Of a stretch of 49,006 bases of DNA, positions 9,301 to 20,200 are shown piece after piece. The DNA is taken from the NCBI GenBank assembly GCA_040182905.1, contig JARQWU010000047.1, forward strand, positions 1-49,006. The letters run 5' to 3'. This DNA comes from Barthelona sp. PAP020 (Eukaryota; Metamonada: BaSk clade). The notes beneath the pieces were generated by a model. That model was not told where the DNA came from, made no database searches, and saw nothing but the letters and a program-made list of their open reading frames with translations. Within the stretch, counting starts at the first letter, position 1, and the number at the start of each line of letters is the position of its first letter. The translations under genes and the position numbers were made by a program.

Positions 9301-12237
9301 AATTTGATTGATATTTTTTTCTGATAAAATATTTTGTTGAGCAAGGTATAACATGATAGCTGAATGATAGAAAGGATAATTAGGTAAAATTTTGATATCC
9401 CATTTAATGAGAGTTCCAAATAAAGATTTATCAGAAGTGAAGATTAAATCTTCAAAATTACTAGCAGAAATGTTAGAATTAACTTTATTTTTAGAAAATA
9501 ATTCAAAAATTAATTCAAAATTTTTAGTTAACAATAAATTCAGCATGATCAATTCTAACAAATCAAACATTCTAGTTTTTCTTTCAAAAATCACTGAAAA
9601 AAATGTTGATTGTAGTTCAAATAAATTTTTATTGGGATCAATACAACAAAATAAATGAGATAAGTATTTTTCAACAAAAATACTAATAATTTTCTTATCA
9701 AACTTATCATTCTTGTTGAATTCGATGAATAAAATAGTATTTTCTTCTATTTCTGCTAGATACCAATCAATAATCAATTCAATACATTTTTTTAAACATA
9801 AAGATTTATTTTCACTATTATCATTTGTATCCATCGAATATAAAAAATGAATCAAAGCAATACAACAATGAAATAATTGTTTGAAATCATATTTTAATTT
9901 ATTTGTATTTTTTGAATATTTATAATGTTTTAAAAGTTTTACAATTATTTCATAAATATTATCAAAAGAATTTATTAAATTGAAATCAATTGATAAATAA
10001 ATCAATAAAATTAATTTTGCTAAACTAATTTTAATTATATTATTTGATTCGTTTGATTTTGCTAAATGTTTATTATATTCTACAATCAAAAAGTTTAAAA
10101 AGTTTTGATTTTCATCATTTTCATCATTATTATCAAAATTTTGATGAAAATGAAAATTGAATAAAAAGTTTGAATTATAACAAAATAAATTTCTTAAATA
10201 AATCAAAATAAACTCAAGTATAGCAAAATCATTCACATCTACTAAATTTTTATAAACATTAATCAAAAATTCAATCTTTTCTTTATCATCATTTTCTATT
10301 AAATTATCTTTAATTTTAGTAAAATTCAAAAATTTTGAATGAAAAATATAAGATTGAGATTGTTTTAAAGAATTTATAAATAAATATATGATAAATACTT
10401 GTAAATCAGAATTTTCTTCATTTATTAAAATATTCTTCACTAATAGTAAAATTTCAATATTTGCTAGATTTATTTTAATTTCTGTTAAGTATAATATAGA
10501 AATTTGTTTATTTTTTAACATATTAAAAATGATTTTCAAAAATTCAATAATATTCTTCTCTTTAGCAATATCAAATAAATCTTTTAAAAATAAATTTTTC
10601 TTTTCTAAAGGTAATTTCAATATAATATTTTTGAAAATCTCTTTTGTTTCAGAAATAAGTTCATAATTTGCTAAAATGTATTTGATTAAACTTAAATATG
10701 AAATCAATTGAATTTCATCATTTTCAAAATGTTTTATCAATAAATTTTCAAAATTTTTGGATAAATTTTTTAATATTTGAAAAATTTGATTATCTTTTAA
10801 AAAAAATTTTTTTTCAATTTTTTGAATTTTTTCAATTTTTATATTATTAATTGGAATAAATAAATGTAATAATTGAAAAAAATTTTGTTTTAAACAAAAA
10901 ATAATTAAAGAAGTAGTTAAAAATGAAAGTTTTAAATTTTGACAAATTTTTGCCAATAAATTAAAAACAATTTTAGATATTCTTAACAAACCATTATTTT
11001 TCAGCAAAAACTTTCCAATCTGCTCAAAAATAGTAACAACACCATAAAGTATCAATAAATCATAATCAATCTTTGTATAATCAATTATCATTAAAGCAAT
11101 TTCCAAATCATATTCTTCAATTTTGAAAACTTCTTCAATAATTTCAATAAAATTTTCATCATCTTCTTCTTCTTCAATATTTTCTTTTTTTTCTTTTTTA
11201 TCTCTTTCTTCTCTTTCTTCTCTTTCATTATTATTTTTCAAAACTATATCAACAGTAGATTCAATCCCCGAAAAACAACAATCTTTCAAAGCATATAGAT
11301 ACGTTAACACTAGATCATTCGGTACATTCTCGATTTGATAATCAAGAGAATAAAAAAATTGAATGGCATTGGGAATAACCAATAACTTGATTAACAATTG
11401 CAAACAAAATTCACTAGATAATGTTTGTTTGGCTTCATCAACAATCCAATGTACATAAGGAACAACAATCTCAACAAAACTAATTTTCTTTTGAGGATTT
11501 TGGACATTTTGTCCTTTGTCTTCAATCTGAGCATTGTCAAAAAAGCTTAAAACCTTTTCCAACGTTAAAACCTCCATTTCTTTAATTTCATCGATAAATA
11601 CATTTTGTTCACATAAAATTCCAGATAAATCACTCAAAAATTTCAAAAGATAAGTTTCAATGACAGTAGATTTAGCCTTTATTAATTCCAAAATCTTTGA
11701 AAAAATGGTAAACGTTTTGTAAGTATAAACTTGTACAATTACAAGACTGTCATAATATTCGTTAATGGTATCAAACATATCTTCAAAATTGAAAACCTCC
11801 ATTGCAAATTCGTGATTAAACTCTAATTGTTGGTTATGAACCAATTTTCCTTTCTTACAATTAATACAAGGAATTGAAGTTTCAACCGATTTCCAAAATT
11901 CTCGAGGTGTTATCTCAATGCTCTTGCAATATTCTTGCATCTTATCCTTTAATTCATTACATTTTTCAATGTTTTTTCTATACTCATTAAAAATATTCGA
12001 AATATCTCCTTCATTGCTAAAATCAACAAAATTGGAAAAAAAATCATTCCAACTCTTACTTTTTTGTAAACATTCATCTAAATAATGTTTATCTAACTCA
12101 GTTAACTCAATTTCTTCAAATAAATCATATATATCAGGTAAAACAATCAATTTCTCATTTCTATCTTTTTCATTTCTTTCTTCAATTTGTTCCTCAAATG
12201 GACTATATTCATCGGGTAATATTATTTGGTTTTCCAT
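6355..12237 (-). CDS. Unrecognised large all-helical protein (1960 aa)
   Basis: I do not recognise this protein. It is rich in L, I, F, N and K and reads as consecutive amphipathic helices for most of its length, like HEAT/ARM-type solenoids, but no canonical repeat could be phased by eye. Features that stand out are a CINC pair near residue 118 and a second Cys pair (YRCSNDACK) near 1174. A charged K/E run lies near 335-365, and a Ser/Thr-rich linker around 1085-1110 separates two helical halves. There is no signal peptide, no convincing membrane span and no catalytic motif. Large cytoplasmic scaffold or ubiquitin-pathway proteins can look like this, but that is only a guess. The gene ends in TAA. 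It shares a 290-bp upstream region with the divergent Tad3-like gene. Confidence 0.85.
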   Translation of the reverse strand: MENQIILPDEYSPFEEQIEERNEKDRNEKLIVLPDIYDLFEEIELTELDKHYLDECLQKSKSWNDFFSNFVDFSNEGDISNIFNEYRKNIEKCNELKDKMQEYCKSIEITPREFWKSVETSIPCINCKKGKLVHNQQLEFNHEFAMEVFNFEDMFDTINEYYDSLVIVQVYTYKTFTIFSKILELIKAKSTVIETYLLKFLSDLSGILCEQNVFIDEIKEMEVLTLEKVLSFFDNAQIEDKGQNVQNPQKKISFVEIVVPYVHWIVDEAKQTLSSEFCLQLLIKLLVIPNAIQFFYSLDYQIENVPNDLVLTYLYALKDCCFSGIESTVDIVLKNNNEREEREERDKKEKKENIEEEEDDENFIEIIEEVFKIEEYDLEIALMIIDYTKIDYDLLILYGVVTIFEQIGKFLLKNNGLLRISKIVFNLLAKICQNLKLSFLTTSLIIFCLKQNFFQLLHLFIPINNIKIEKIQKIEKKFFLKDNQIFQILKNLSKNFENLLIKHFENDEIQLISYLSLIKYILANYELISETKEIFKNIILKLPLEKKNLFLKDLFDIAKEKNIIEFLKIIFNMLKNKQISILYLTEIKINLANIEILLLVKNILINEENSDLQVFIIYLFINSLKQSQSYIFHSKFLNFTKIKDNLIENDDKEKIEFLINVYKNLVDVNDFAILEFILIYLRNLFCYNSNFLFNFHFHQNFDNNDENDENQNFLNFLIVEYNKHLAKSNESNNIIKISLAKLILLIYLSIDFNLINSFDNIYEIIVKLLKHYKYSKNTNKLKYDFKQLFHCCIALIHFLYSMDTNDNSENKSLCLKKCIELIIDWYLAEIEENTILFIEFNKNDKFDKKIISIFVEKYLSHLFCCIDPNKNLFELQSTFFSVIFERKTRMFDLLELIMLNLLLTKNFELIFELFSKNKVNSNISASNFEDLIFTSDKSLFGTLIKWDIKILPNYPFYHSAIMLYLAQQNILSEKNINQILTASNISTKNIIIIHYFLETLLKTFPNFQKKNLSNLLQNIQLLSSSNDNYKIDLYREAFNIRLESLNCFAEIPPPMDILKDAFDILKLYDVSKNVKLYESNQFSSAISTTTTSIFSMNSLPTSSVTKNKFTHPKNILNPLFLARYANTIKKQLNNVCTKTNGFNDMLSSIQYNFAEYFQHLQKIFNIQRAVTEYRCSNDACKLQKPLLGDISTRVVSVGQILEQLKETLLYQMSFDVNGLAKSLFSLLAMFHLNCNTPLFLPELMIYNFNTVGSQQTQSRVAINNADAIEIILIMLANIPQKQQHPLNTIKEEFVKFLVFLSLNIEDESANLYNINNRIFQTIFEGSYNQDWIECLINYYVPRTTKDFIQTFKLFNNSLVLLSDEVLKHKVSYLFKFLVQFDYYRFKSTNPNDEETELFINELVKLEKISSIKNLQVLNQRINSILHLHFTLVNGSCSIEIKHIIDLFLSYNGHIPIELLKNFEHCMFLSRNESNDVKQMMRLIEWQYYENDEREEEDTKFKNKSLIKFLEITKRFGFSTAIFEKLLMFYMKFESIPDFATVLFQNIFYLVNNDEFANILLIKLPDFHHLFIMKEEEFTNEIDWNFQLITEHINNHISLGIGFYPWSVIFFNQIKQSKNHELSNFDLSTNAINCLFFNTTIRKNLSLFFEYHTMFGLQITPTFLFIMEQFDSFIFKYFTYVCEMLKDFQFLCNTQQLYYLLKPRESKHYEPFFSLIEIKNPFCLLNERKFLKELTNFYYESKLNFDDFPNVLQMFCVDIVINNDISKGIQLDEMLLDMLLNQKTNLAINSASQFCMLNDEKHLRFFEYLVKNKLLAGVVFMLPVVLPMFSKQISSLITDNFKGSEFLTICTCLLNLFKITQIAENSLDCDLIFSKLIGYNNLIKSFDPFDRLTTIERHVSFILCNEFKTCNGNGLDLFKASSDIPFNLDFLPGYALNNPILFVSKEMPVRKYKSLLDFCKY

Positions 12238-12527
12238 TTGTTTTCAATCAAAAAGAATAGTAAATTATATTTTTTTCTACACAAATTTTTGGATTTTTTT
12301 ATAAAAACCCTTATTTATGTATGTTTTTGGTATATTTTTTATTTTTTAATTGATTAAAGAAAAATATTCAACAAAATATCTCGCAAATCGATTTTAAGTT
12401 CCATGTACTTTTCTTTTAATTGTGATTTTTGACTATTTAAGTATAAAGGAAGAATTTATCATTTATTAAAACATTGAACAATTGAAAAATATAAACGATT
12501 TTTATATTTTTGTGAAATATTATTCAA
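12238..12527. promoter_or_regulatory. Divergent promoter region
   Basis: These 290 bases lie between two divergently transcribed genes, the 1960-aa protein (minus) and the Tad3-like protein (plus), and must hold both promoters. The sequence is strongly AT-rich with T- and A-runs. No TATA-like or initiator motif could be assigned with confidence. Confidence 0.5.
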
Positions 12528-13337
12528 ATGGACAATTGCAACAATAATATAATATTATTTGATCCCGATTTAAGCAATTGGTCATCAGTAGATTGTTCAA
12601 TTGGGTATTATATTGATGTAGACGAACAAATGCTTCCTAATTTGAATCAAATATTGAAGCAAATCAAGCGATTATTTCCTTTAAGTGAAAAATTAAAACA
12701 TATTAAGCGAATATGGAAAAAAAATGGTTCTATGAGATTATTTATTGGTTTATGTGAAGATATTGACAATTTAATTGATTGGCCCATTACATATTTTGAG
12801 TTTTCAATCATGCAAAGAACAGAAATTCCTTTAAAAACACCATATACCAAACACAATCATAAATTAGCAAATGATATATGGTCATCTCACCTTTTACAGT
12901 ATCCTATGGGTTGTAGCTTGGTTCATCCCGATTTTACTAATTTTGATGCGATAGAAACTCGGTTGTTCTCTTTGATTGAAAGTTATCAACAGCCTTTCGT
13001 TATTTTTTTTGATAAAGAAAACAGTATATTTGAGAGTCTAACTTTATTTGAGGAATTAATAGATTGTACACATCCTTTAAAGAGCCTATATTTAACTGCT
13101 ATTGACCGTTTAGTACATTCAACAAATCCTTTAAAACCTGGGTATCTTCTTACTGAACTTGATTGTTATGCTTATTTAGAACCAAATGTATACGAAGCCA
13201 TGTGTTTGATTCATTCTAGATGCAGAAGATTGTTCTTTCATAAGAAAATAAAGGCAAATGGTGGAATACAGTATGAAGTTCAATTGAAGGTGCCAAATCA
13301 CAAAATGTTTGTTGCACAAATTCTTGACAAAGCTTGA
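12528..13337 (+). CDS. ADAT3: tRNA adenosine deaminase subunit Tad3/ADAT3-like, zinc site lost
   Basis: In known systems Tad3 is the non-catalytic partner of Tad2, and the dimer makes inosine at position 34 of tRNAs. The C-terminal half here shows the family landmarks in order. HPL at 182-184 is followed by AID at 191-193, then a Y-LLTELDCY stretch, EP at 218-219, LIHSR at 227-231, RRLFF, a GG at 245-246 and PNHKMFV near 256-262. The zinc ligands normally found in this fold are replaced. The His of the H-A-V motif aligns with Ser186, and the two Cys of P-C-x-x-C align with Asn220 and Glu223. At 269 residues it is shorter than yeast or human Tad3. The frame is intact from the first ATG to TGA. 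It could instead be a divergent paralogue with a normal Tad3 elsewhere. The assignment is from motif order, not a database search. Confidence 0.8.
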   Translation: MDNCNNNIILFDPDLSNWSSVDCSIGYYIDVDEQMLPNLNQILKQIKRLFPLSEKLKHIKRIWKKNGSMRLFIGLCEDIDNLIDWPITYFEFSIMQRTEIPLKTPYTKHNHKLANDIWSSHLLQYPMGCSLVHPDFTNFDAIETRLFSLIESYQQPFVIFFDKENSIFESLTLFEELIDCTHPLKSLYLTAIDRLVHSTNPLKPGYLLTELDCYAYLEPNVYEAMCLIHSRCRRLFFHKKIKANGGIQYEVQLKVPNHKMFVAQILDKA

Positions 13338-13549
13338 CTTCTAGTTGACTTTTGCACAAACAATTTTCGAAGTTTTGAGTGTTGGTTGATTTTAGTTCAT
13401 GACTATCTCACATAGTGTTGACATGTCAAAATATTCTTCCTTTTTTCAGTTTTTGTGGTCTCTTATTTTGAGCTTGCCACACTGTTTCCGATTGGCCTTT
13501 ATTTGTTTGTTTTGAACAAACATTTTATAAATTAAACTGACAGATTTTT

Positions 13550-13785
13550 ATTTACAAGAGAAAATTTCCGCAATAAGAGAGACTTTTCAAGTTTCCACAT
13601 CAAATATAAAAGCTTTATCCCAATTATCAACCGCAAAATATTTTCCATCTGGTGAGTATCTGTGAAATATGTCCTACAATGGCAATTTTTTTCATTTCTC
13701 TCACATTTTTTTCATATATCTTTGGAGGAATCACATCATGCATAATTTTCGTCATCAATTCACGTATCGAGTCAAAAGATATATC
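13550..13785 (-). pseudogene. Relic of the N-terminus of the local WD40 family
   Basis: Read on the minus strand from 13785, the frame gives SIRELMTKIMHDVIPPKI and then MKKIAIVGHISQ. This matches the start of the WD40 proteins at 25162-26373 and 32911-34107, which have ELVRKIINGILPPKI and ELIERNIQNILAPKI. After a one-base frame change near 13655 it continues as YSPDGKYFAVDNWDKAFIFD followed by VET, matching YSLDGKHL..AHVIDVET of the first of those proteins. A TGA then interrupts the frame at 13587-13589, and a further TAA follows at 13548-13550. The upstream frame has a stop at once and no matching start codon. The piece covers only about the first blade, and I find no trace of the remaining blades nearby. 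It is a third, dead copy of the family. Confidence 0.75.
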
Positions 13786-14204
13786 AAAAGATAAAAGAAA
13801 TTAGATTAAATTCTAAAATCTTTATTAAACAAATCTTTCCCAATTCTCTCTTCATTTTTATCATATTGGATTCAGATACTAGAAAGAAGTCATGTGAGAT
13901 AAAAATTTGAAAAACTCCATTGAAGTTGTTCTTTAGTCCTTTAGAATTTTGTTTCTCAATGAATTTACCTTGTTGATAATATTACATTTGTTATATATTG
14001 TACTTTTTGATAATTTTGGTGTTTGATTTGATAGATCTATAAATAACTTCAATTGTTTGAATGAGCGATGTCATTTTGACATGGATGTTTTTTGGTTTTT
14101 ATTGAATAATCAAATTTAAATATCTTTGGAATATAAAAGAATCCTGCATTTATTAACTGATCATTGAAATACAATGAAAAATATTGATTTTTTATATATA
14201 TTAA
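13786..14204. other. AT-rich spacer upstream of the giant surface protein gene
   Basis: No gene or RNA is visible between the WD40 relic and the start of the 3472-aa protein. The last 60 bases are very AT-rich (ATATATATTAA directly before the ATG) and probably carry the core promoter. Confidence 0.4.
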
Positions 14205-17200
14205 ATGGAAAGAATAGGATTATATGGATTTTTATTGCTGATTATTGTGTTCTTTAATTGTTTCCAATTGATATATGGAAATAAAATCACAGAAAAATCA
14301 ACCTACAGAATATTTGAGAATCGTTGTGAATATCCTTTAGAACCTGGATTTAAATTAGTCAAAACAATAAAAGGAAGCAATATTAATGAGTATTTAGGTG
14401 AAACAAAAATAGAATTTTGTGATGAATTCATAATTATTCATTCGAAACAAGAAAACATGATAAATATTTATCGTAAGAATACTTTTACGTACATTCAAAG
14501 TCTTTATTTGGGTACTTCAACTGATTTTGCAGCTGTTGATGATACCATTGCTGTTGGTTATGGTTTAGATGATAAAAAGATTGAATTTTACATGTTCAAC
14601 AGAACTTTAAGTCAATTTACGTTGTTTCAAACGTATTACGATCCTAATAATATGTATTTTGGAAAATTTTTATCAGCAGGTTCTGGAAGATTTGTTATTG
14701 CTGGACAAACTTTTTTTTCTTTGAATGTCTTCATGTTTTCCCCAACGGAAAATCTTTGGAAGAATGTTTTTGAAATGAATACAACCTCTTTAGTTGATAT
14801 TGACATTACATCCATTAAAATGTTTGATCATGAGTTTTTAGTATATTTGAACGATACTACTGTGAAAAGATATGTATTTGATGTATTTAATAATTCATAT
14901 TATTGGTTGGAAACTGTAAATTACAATTCATCCCGTGTTATTTGCACTTCTTCTTTTCTAAACACTTTTACATGTGATTATGACATTCATGGATTAATGT
15001 ATCAAATTCATCATTACGATTATGGTGATAATATCATTAGCTACGATCTTAATGACAATATTGCAGTTGTTTTGCAAATAAAGCAATCAAATTTTGAAGT
15101 TTTTGCGATTGTTTTATCATTATCTGATGGTTTACACCCTCAACAGATAATGAAAATAGAATTGGATTATTATACAGACTATCAAACTGTTTCTTTAAGT
15201 GAAGATAACGAGTATATTGTGTTTTTTCGTAATGGTACCGATAATGTTGGAATAAATTATGTCTATTATCTATCATGTTTATATTCTACGTCTATTTGTT
15301 CAAAGGATACTAAGAATTGTCGTTGTGAGCAAGATAATAGTGTATATGATTGGCAATTTTTGGGTACAAAGGAATTTTTAGGCTATCCCCAAATAGTTTT
15401 AACCAATCCTAGTTTTGAAGTTATTTCGAATGACTTTTCAAGTACTATAGAGATCTACAGGTATAATGACCATTTAGATATGAAAAGTGTTCATAAAAGT
15501 TATCCACAAAGTGATTCTGTTGTTTTAACCCCTTTTGGGATTGTTCAAGGGTATAAAAATGAAAAGAAAGTTAATGGTAGTTTAATAAATATGATTTTAA
15601 AAGAAGAATGTAATAATTTTGGGAAAAGAATGGTAAGTGGTTTGAAAATTTTTGGTGTTATTGGAGATTGTCCTTATATCTATCTTTTTAGTGATAATAG
15701 TAATCAAACGATTGATTTAGATTTTATTCCATCAGATTCATGTTATTTTGCTATACTAGAGGAATACATTTTAATTAACTCTACAGATTATTTGTATATT
15801 TATGATTATTTTGGAGTTTTATTTCAAAAAATTGCTTTATTTGATATATCCTCAGATCCATCAGATTTATCAATTATTGCTATTGATTCAATACCTAAAT
15901 TTCAAATTTTTATAGGTAATTTGTTTATTGGATATAAACAATGGATATTTAATGATGTTTTAAATATTTTTGAATTAAATGAAAATGAATTTGATTTTTG
16001 TAGTGAAGAAGATACGTATAATCTAGTAGACATTCAATTATATGCTTCAAATCATTTAAGTCAATTAAACATTTTATGTATATATAAAAACGATTACAAC
16101 AATGATCATTTGACAAAGATTGAAAGTTTTATTCAGTATAACACTACTTTTAAGCTTAAAAATTCCATCAAAAAACATGTTTCAACTGTATTAACATCAT
16201 CTTCTAATTTTTATTCAAATATTAAAGGATTTACGTTTGATGATTACTTTTTTATTTCTAATGCCACTCATATTGACATATTTCATTTGGGTTGTTTGGG
16301 TTGTAAAGAAGGTTTTTATCCTCTTAATAAATGTAATAGACAATATAACATTAGTCAAGCAAGTTATGATATTGTTGATGGAATTTTTCCCATTAATGGT
16401 TATGAATCTTTGTTCACAGAAACTATGTTTTCAACAGTAAGTGGAACAACAAATTTTGCTTATGAGGTTGTTTATAATTCATTTCTTGATACCTTGCTTG
16501 TTGGACAAAGAGTTGATACAAGCAGTGGTAAGGCTTTTTCCATTCTTCAAAGGAATTCCAGTGATTTATCTTCCTTTTCCTTAAAATATTTTCATTCTGC
16601 TAACAGTTATGAATATGTACCTGTTCACATGTCTTATTCAACTGCTTTTATTGCAGTTTCATCTAGTTTTGTATCAACTGGTGAATATATTGTAAGGTTG
16701 TACATCTATGTTGACTCATCAAAATCTTGGAATTTCGTTTTTGACCTTCGAAAAGCAAATGTCGATACATCTCTTTTAAATTCGGGTACACCTGCTTCCA
16801 TGACTTTTGGTTATCAGAGTGTATTCTTTGAAAATATTTTATTCATAAGTGAAAAAACATCTTACATTCACGTGTTTAAATTTATGTTTGATATATCGAA
16901 CAATAAAATATCGTATGAACATATGAAATCGATATTCATTGATTCTGTCAGTTCATTAGTGATAAAGCGTCACAGCAAAGGACTAGCCGTTTGTTTACCT
17001 GATGAGAGAACAGTGAGAATATATGATATGGAAGATTTGGATGTTTACCACACCTTTACAGCACTTTCCTTGACAACCTACACTTTTGTTGATTTTAGCA
17101 TAAGTGGGAAATTTGCTTCGATTGGGTACACCAAGTCAGGAGAAAGTTATAATGTGTATGTTGATATTTTCAAAAGGCAAAGTGATTCATCATGGATTAA

Positions 17201-20200
17201 CGTTCAAACTATCGAATTTATCGGTACTGGTTCAGTTGTTTCTTTGAGTATGACCGATAATGTGCTTGTCATTGGTTTATCAGGTGTGAATACAGCCTCT
17301 TCAAATGACATTTTGAAAATTTTTAGATATTCAACATTTTCAAACTCATGGATCGAATTTCAATCACTTGAAACTCATGAGGAAATCGATGTCACCAGTG
17401 AATTTGGTCGAAGTGTTGATATAACTCCTGATGGATTGTCAATTATTGTTGGTATGTTGCGTTCTTCCGGTTATATTTCAGTATTTGACATTACGTTTGG
17501 AATTTCATCCTTTGAACATATTGCAAGTGGAATCACAAGTTGTCCCAACAATACCTATTTTGACGCAGTAACTAATAATTGTATTGCATGTCCTATTCAT
17601 CATACATGTGTCAGACAACAAGATAATTCTGTTGTTATCCAAGAATGTGACACGGATGAGTACACAGAGGACAGTTTGGTTTGTAAAATGTGTCCTTATG
17701 GTATATTTGACATTGAGTTGAATATGTGCAAGGTATCATTGATTGATACTGCTATTGGAAGTTCCAATGATGGTTTTGGACATTATGATAGTTGTTCAGA
17801 AGGGTTTGTTATTTCTGCTGATGGAACAAAGTGTATTTCTTATCTGCAATCAGATTGTGATAATGAATGTTCAAATCTTGGTGTGTGTGACGTTAGAGAA
17901 TGTCGGTGTGATTGTGAAACTGGTTATGGTCGAAGATATGAATTTGATGATATTTCAAATCTACGCTATGTTCCATATCACGATAATTCATTTGAATATG
18001 TAGATTTTGTTGCAAATAAAGCTGGATACATTTTACTGATTCATCAAAACGTTACCACAATATCTCTAACCATGTTTGGTCCACATAATTATATTGTACC
18101 TCTGAAGAATTTCAACATTCCTCGAAGGCTTTTTGTGAAAGCAGCAATATCTTTGAATAATGCGGTAATATTCACAGATTTATCTTTAGGGTATTTAATA
18201 AGTTGGAATAAAGCTGTTAATGATGGTTCAATTACAGATTTTTCATCAATAGAAATATTCATGAATTCTACTGTTGTTATTAGTGAGAAATGGTTAGTTA
18301 TTGATAGTCATGTATATAATCTAGCAGATTTAGCTGCTATTGCTTATCAAATCAATACAAATTTATGTACTTCTTTATCAAACATACCTTTAGAATATAA
18401 TGTTGAGATTTCAACAAATTATTTAATGTTTTCTTGTGTTAATCATGTAGATGATTCAATTACAGAAGGTATTGTATTCTTTTTTGAATATAATAATGAT
18501 TCATGGGGATTAAAAGAGATTTTATCTCCTGATAACAGTGATTACAAGTATTTTGGACATCCTTTAAAAATTTCAAAAGATGAAACTGAATTAATTGTTG
18601 GTTTTGAAAAAGGTTTATTGTTTTATGAAAGACAAACCACCGGTTGGGTGATTAAGAATAAATTGATCACTGGAAAGCCTGTAATTACGGTTGACTTTTC
18701 AGCAGATCGATTATTAATTGCTGATGAGGAAAATTTATCCATTTTCCAACGAGATGGTTTGATTTTGACAAATATTTGGACGTTTTCAATGTTGTCAAAT
18801 TCTGTTAGTTTTGATAACCCCAGAATTTCAATGTTGAAAAATCGAGTTGCAATTCTTGTGAATAACACGTTTGTAAGTCTTTTAAAAGAAACTTGTAATA
18901 CTTGTATTTCCCCTCTTATTTATGATTCATTAGAAAACAATTGTGTTCCAACATATGCTTCATCTTTGATTTGTGAAGATGGTTATTTTGATAATTTTGG
19001 GGAATGTCAACAGTGCGATGGACCATACATTTGTATTTCAAATACTAAACAATCGTGTCCAAATGGAACAACTCCAGCAAATAATCGTACAAAATGTGTT
19101 GAATGTCCATCAGGTCGTTTTTGTGTTGAAGGAGAGTTTCCTCAAATTTGTCCAATAAATCAGGCACCTTTTCCCATTGTTGCTGCGGATCATTGTGAAC
19201 AATGCTCTTCTGGATACTATGGAAACGGTATCGAATGTGTGTTGTGTCATGAACCTTATGTATGTACAAATGGATACAGGGAATTTTGTTCCTCTGGTCA
19301 AAAACCTGCCGGAATTGATTCTTGTACTAACTGTATTTTGCCAGAATTATGTCCTGATGGGTTTGTGACGTATTGTCCTGCTGGACAATATGCAGTTTCA
19401 TTAACTCAATGCAATACATGTCCAGATGGTATGGTTTGTACTGGAGATTCTGCTCCTACAGGTTGTGCCAGTAATCAGATTATTTCACCTGATCGTACAG
19501 AGTGTCTTTCTTGTCCAACAGAAAATTATTGTATTGATGGGGTTGTATACTCTTGCAACCAAGGATATACCCCTAATGTTACTCACACCGGTTGTGAAGA
19601 ATGTCCTCAAAACCGAATTTGTCTTTATGGATATGCTGAGGCCTGTCCAGAAGGTTCACTTCCTGATGCTTCACAAACCTATTGTGATGTTTGTCCAGTT
19701 GGAAAAATTTGTATAAATGGGTATGAAATGGGTTGTGATGCTGGTACATTACCAAATGAATCTCAAACTGAGTGTGTTTCTTGTCCTGCAAACAGCATTT
19801 GTGAGGATGGATTCGCTGCTGATTGTCCTTCTTTATATGCTCCTAATAGTGATCAAACCGCTTGTATCAGTTGTCCAACAACAAACATTTGTCCAAATGG
19901 ATATATTGAAACATGTCCCAGTGGACAAATGCCTAATTCCTTTTTGTCTTATTGCATTGTATGTGAACAGTATCATTATTGTGCCAATGGTTATGCTGAA
20001 CAGTGTCCAATTGGAAAAATGCCTAGTGTTGATCAGACAACATGTGTTGATTGTTATGAGGGGTATGCTTGTTCACCAGGTGTCGCAATTACTGAATGTA
20101 TTGGAACTACTTATGTTAATAATGTGTTGGGGATTTGTGATGCCTGTCCCACTGGACATTATTGTGAAAATGGTCAAGTAAAGACATGTTTGAGTGGTTT

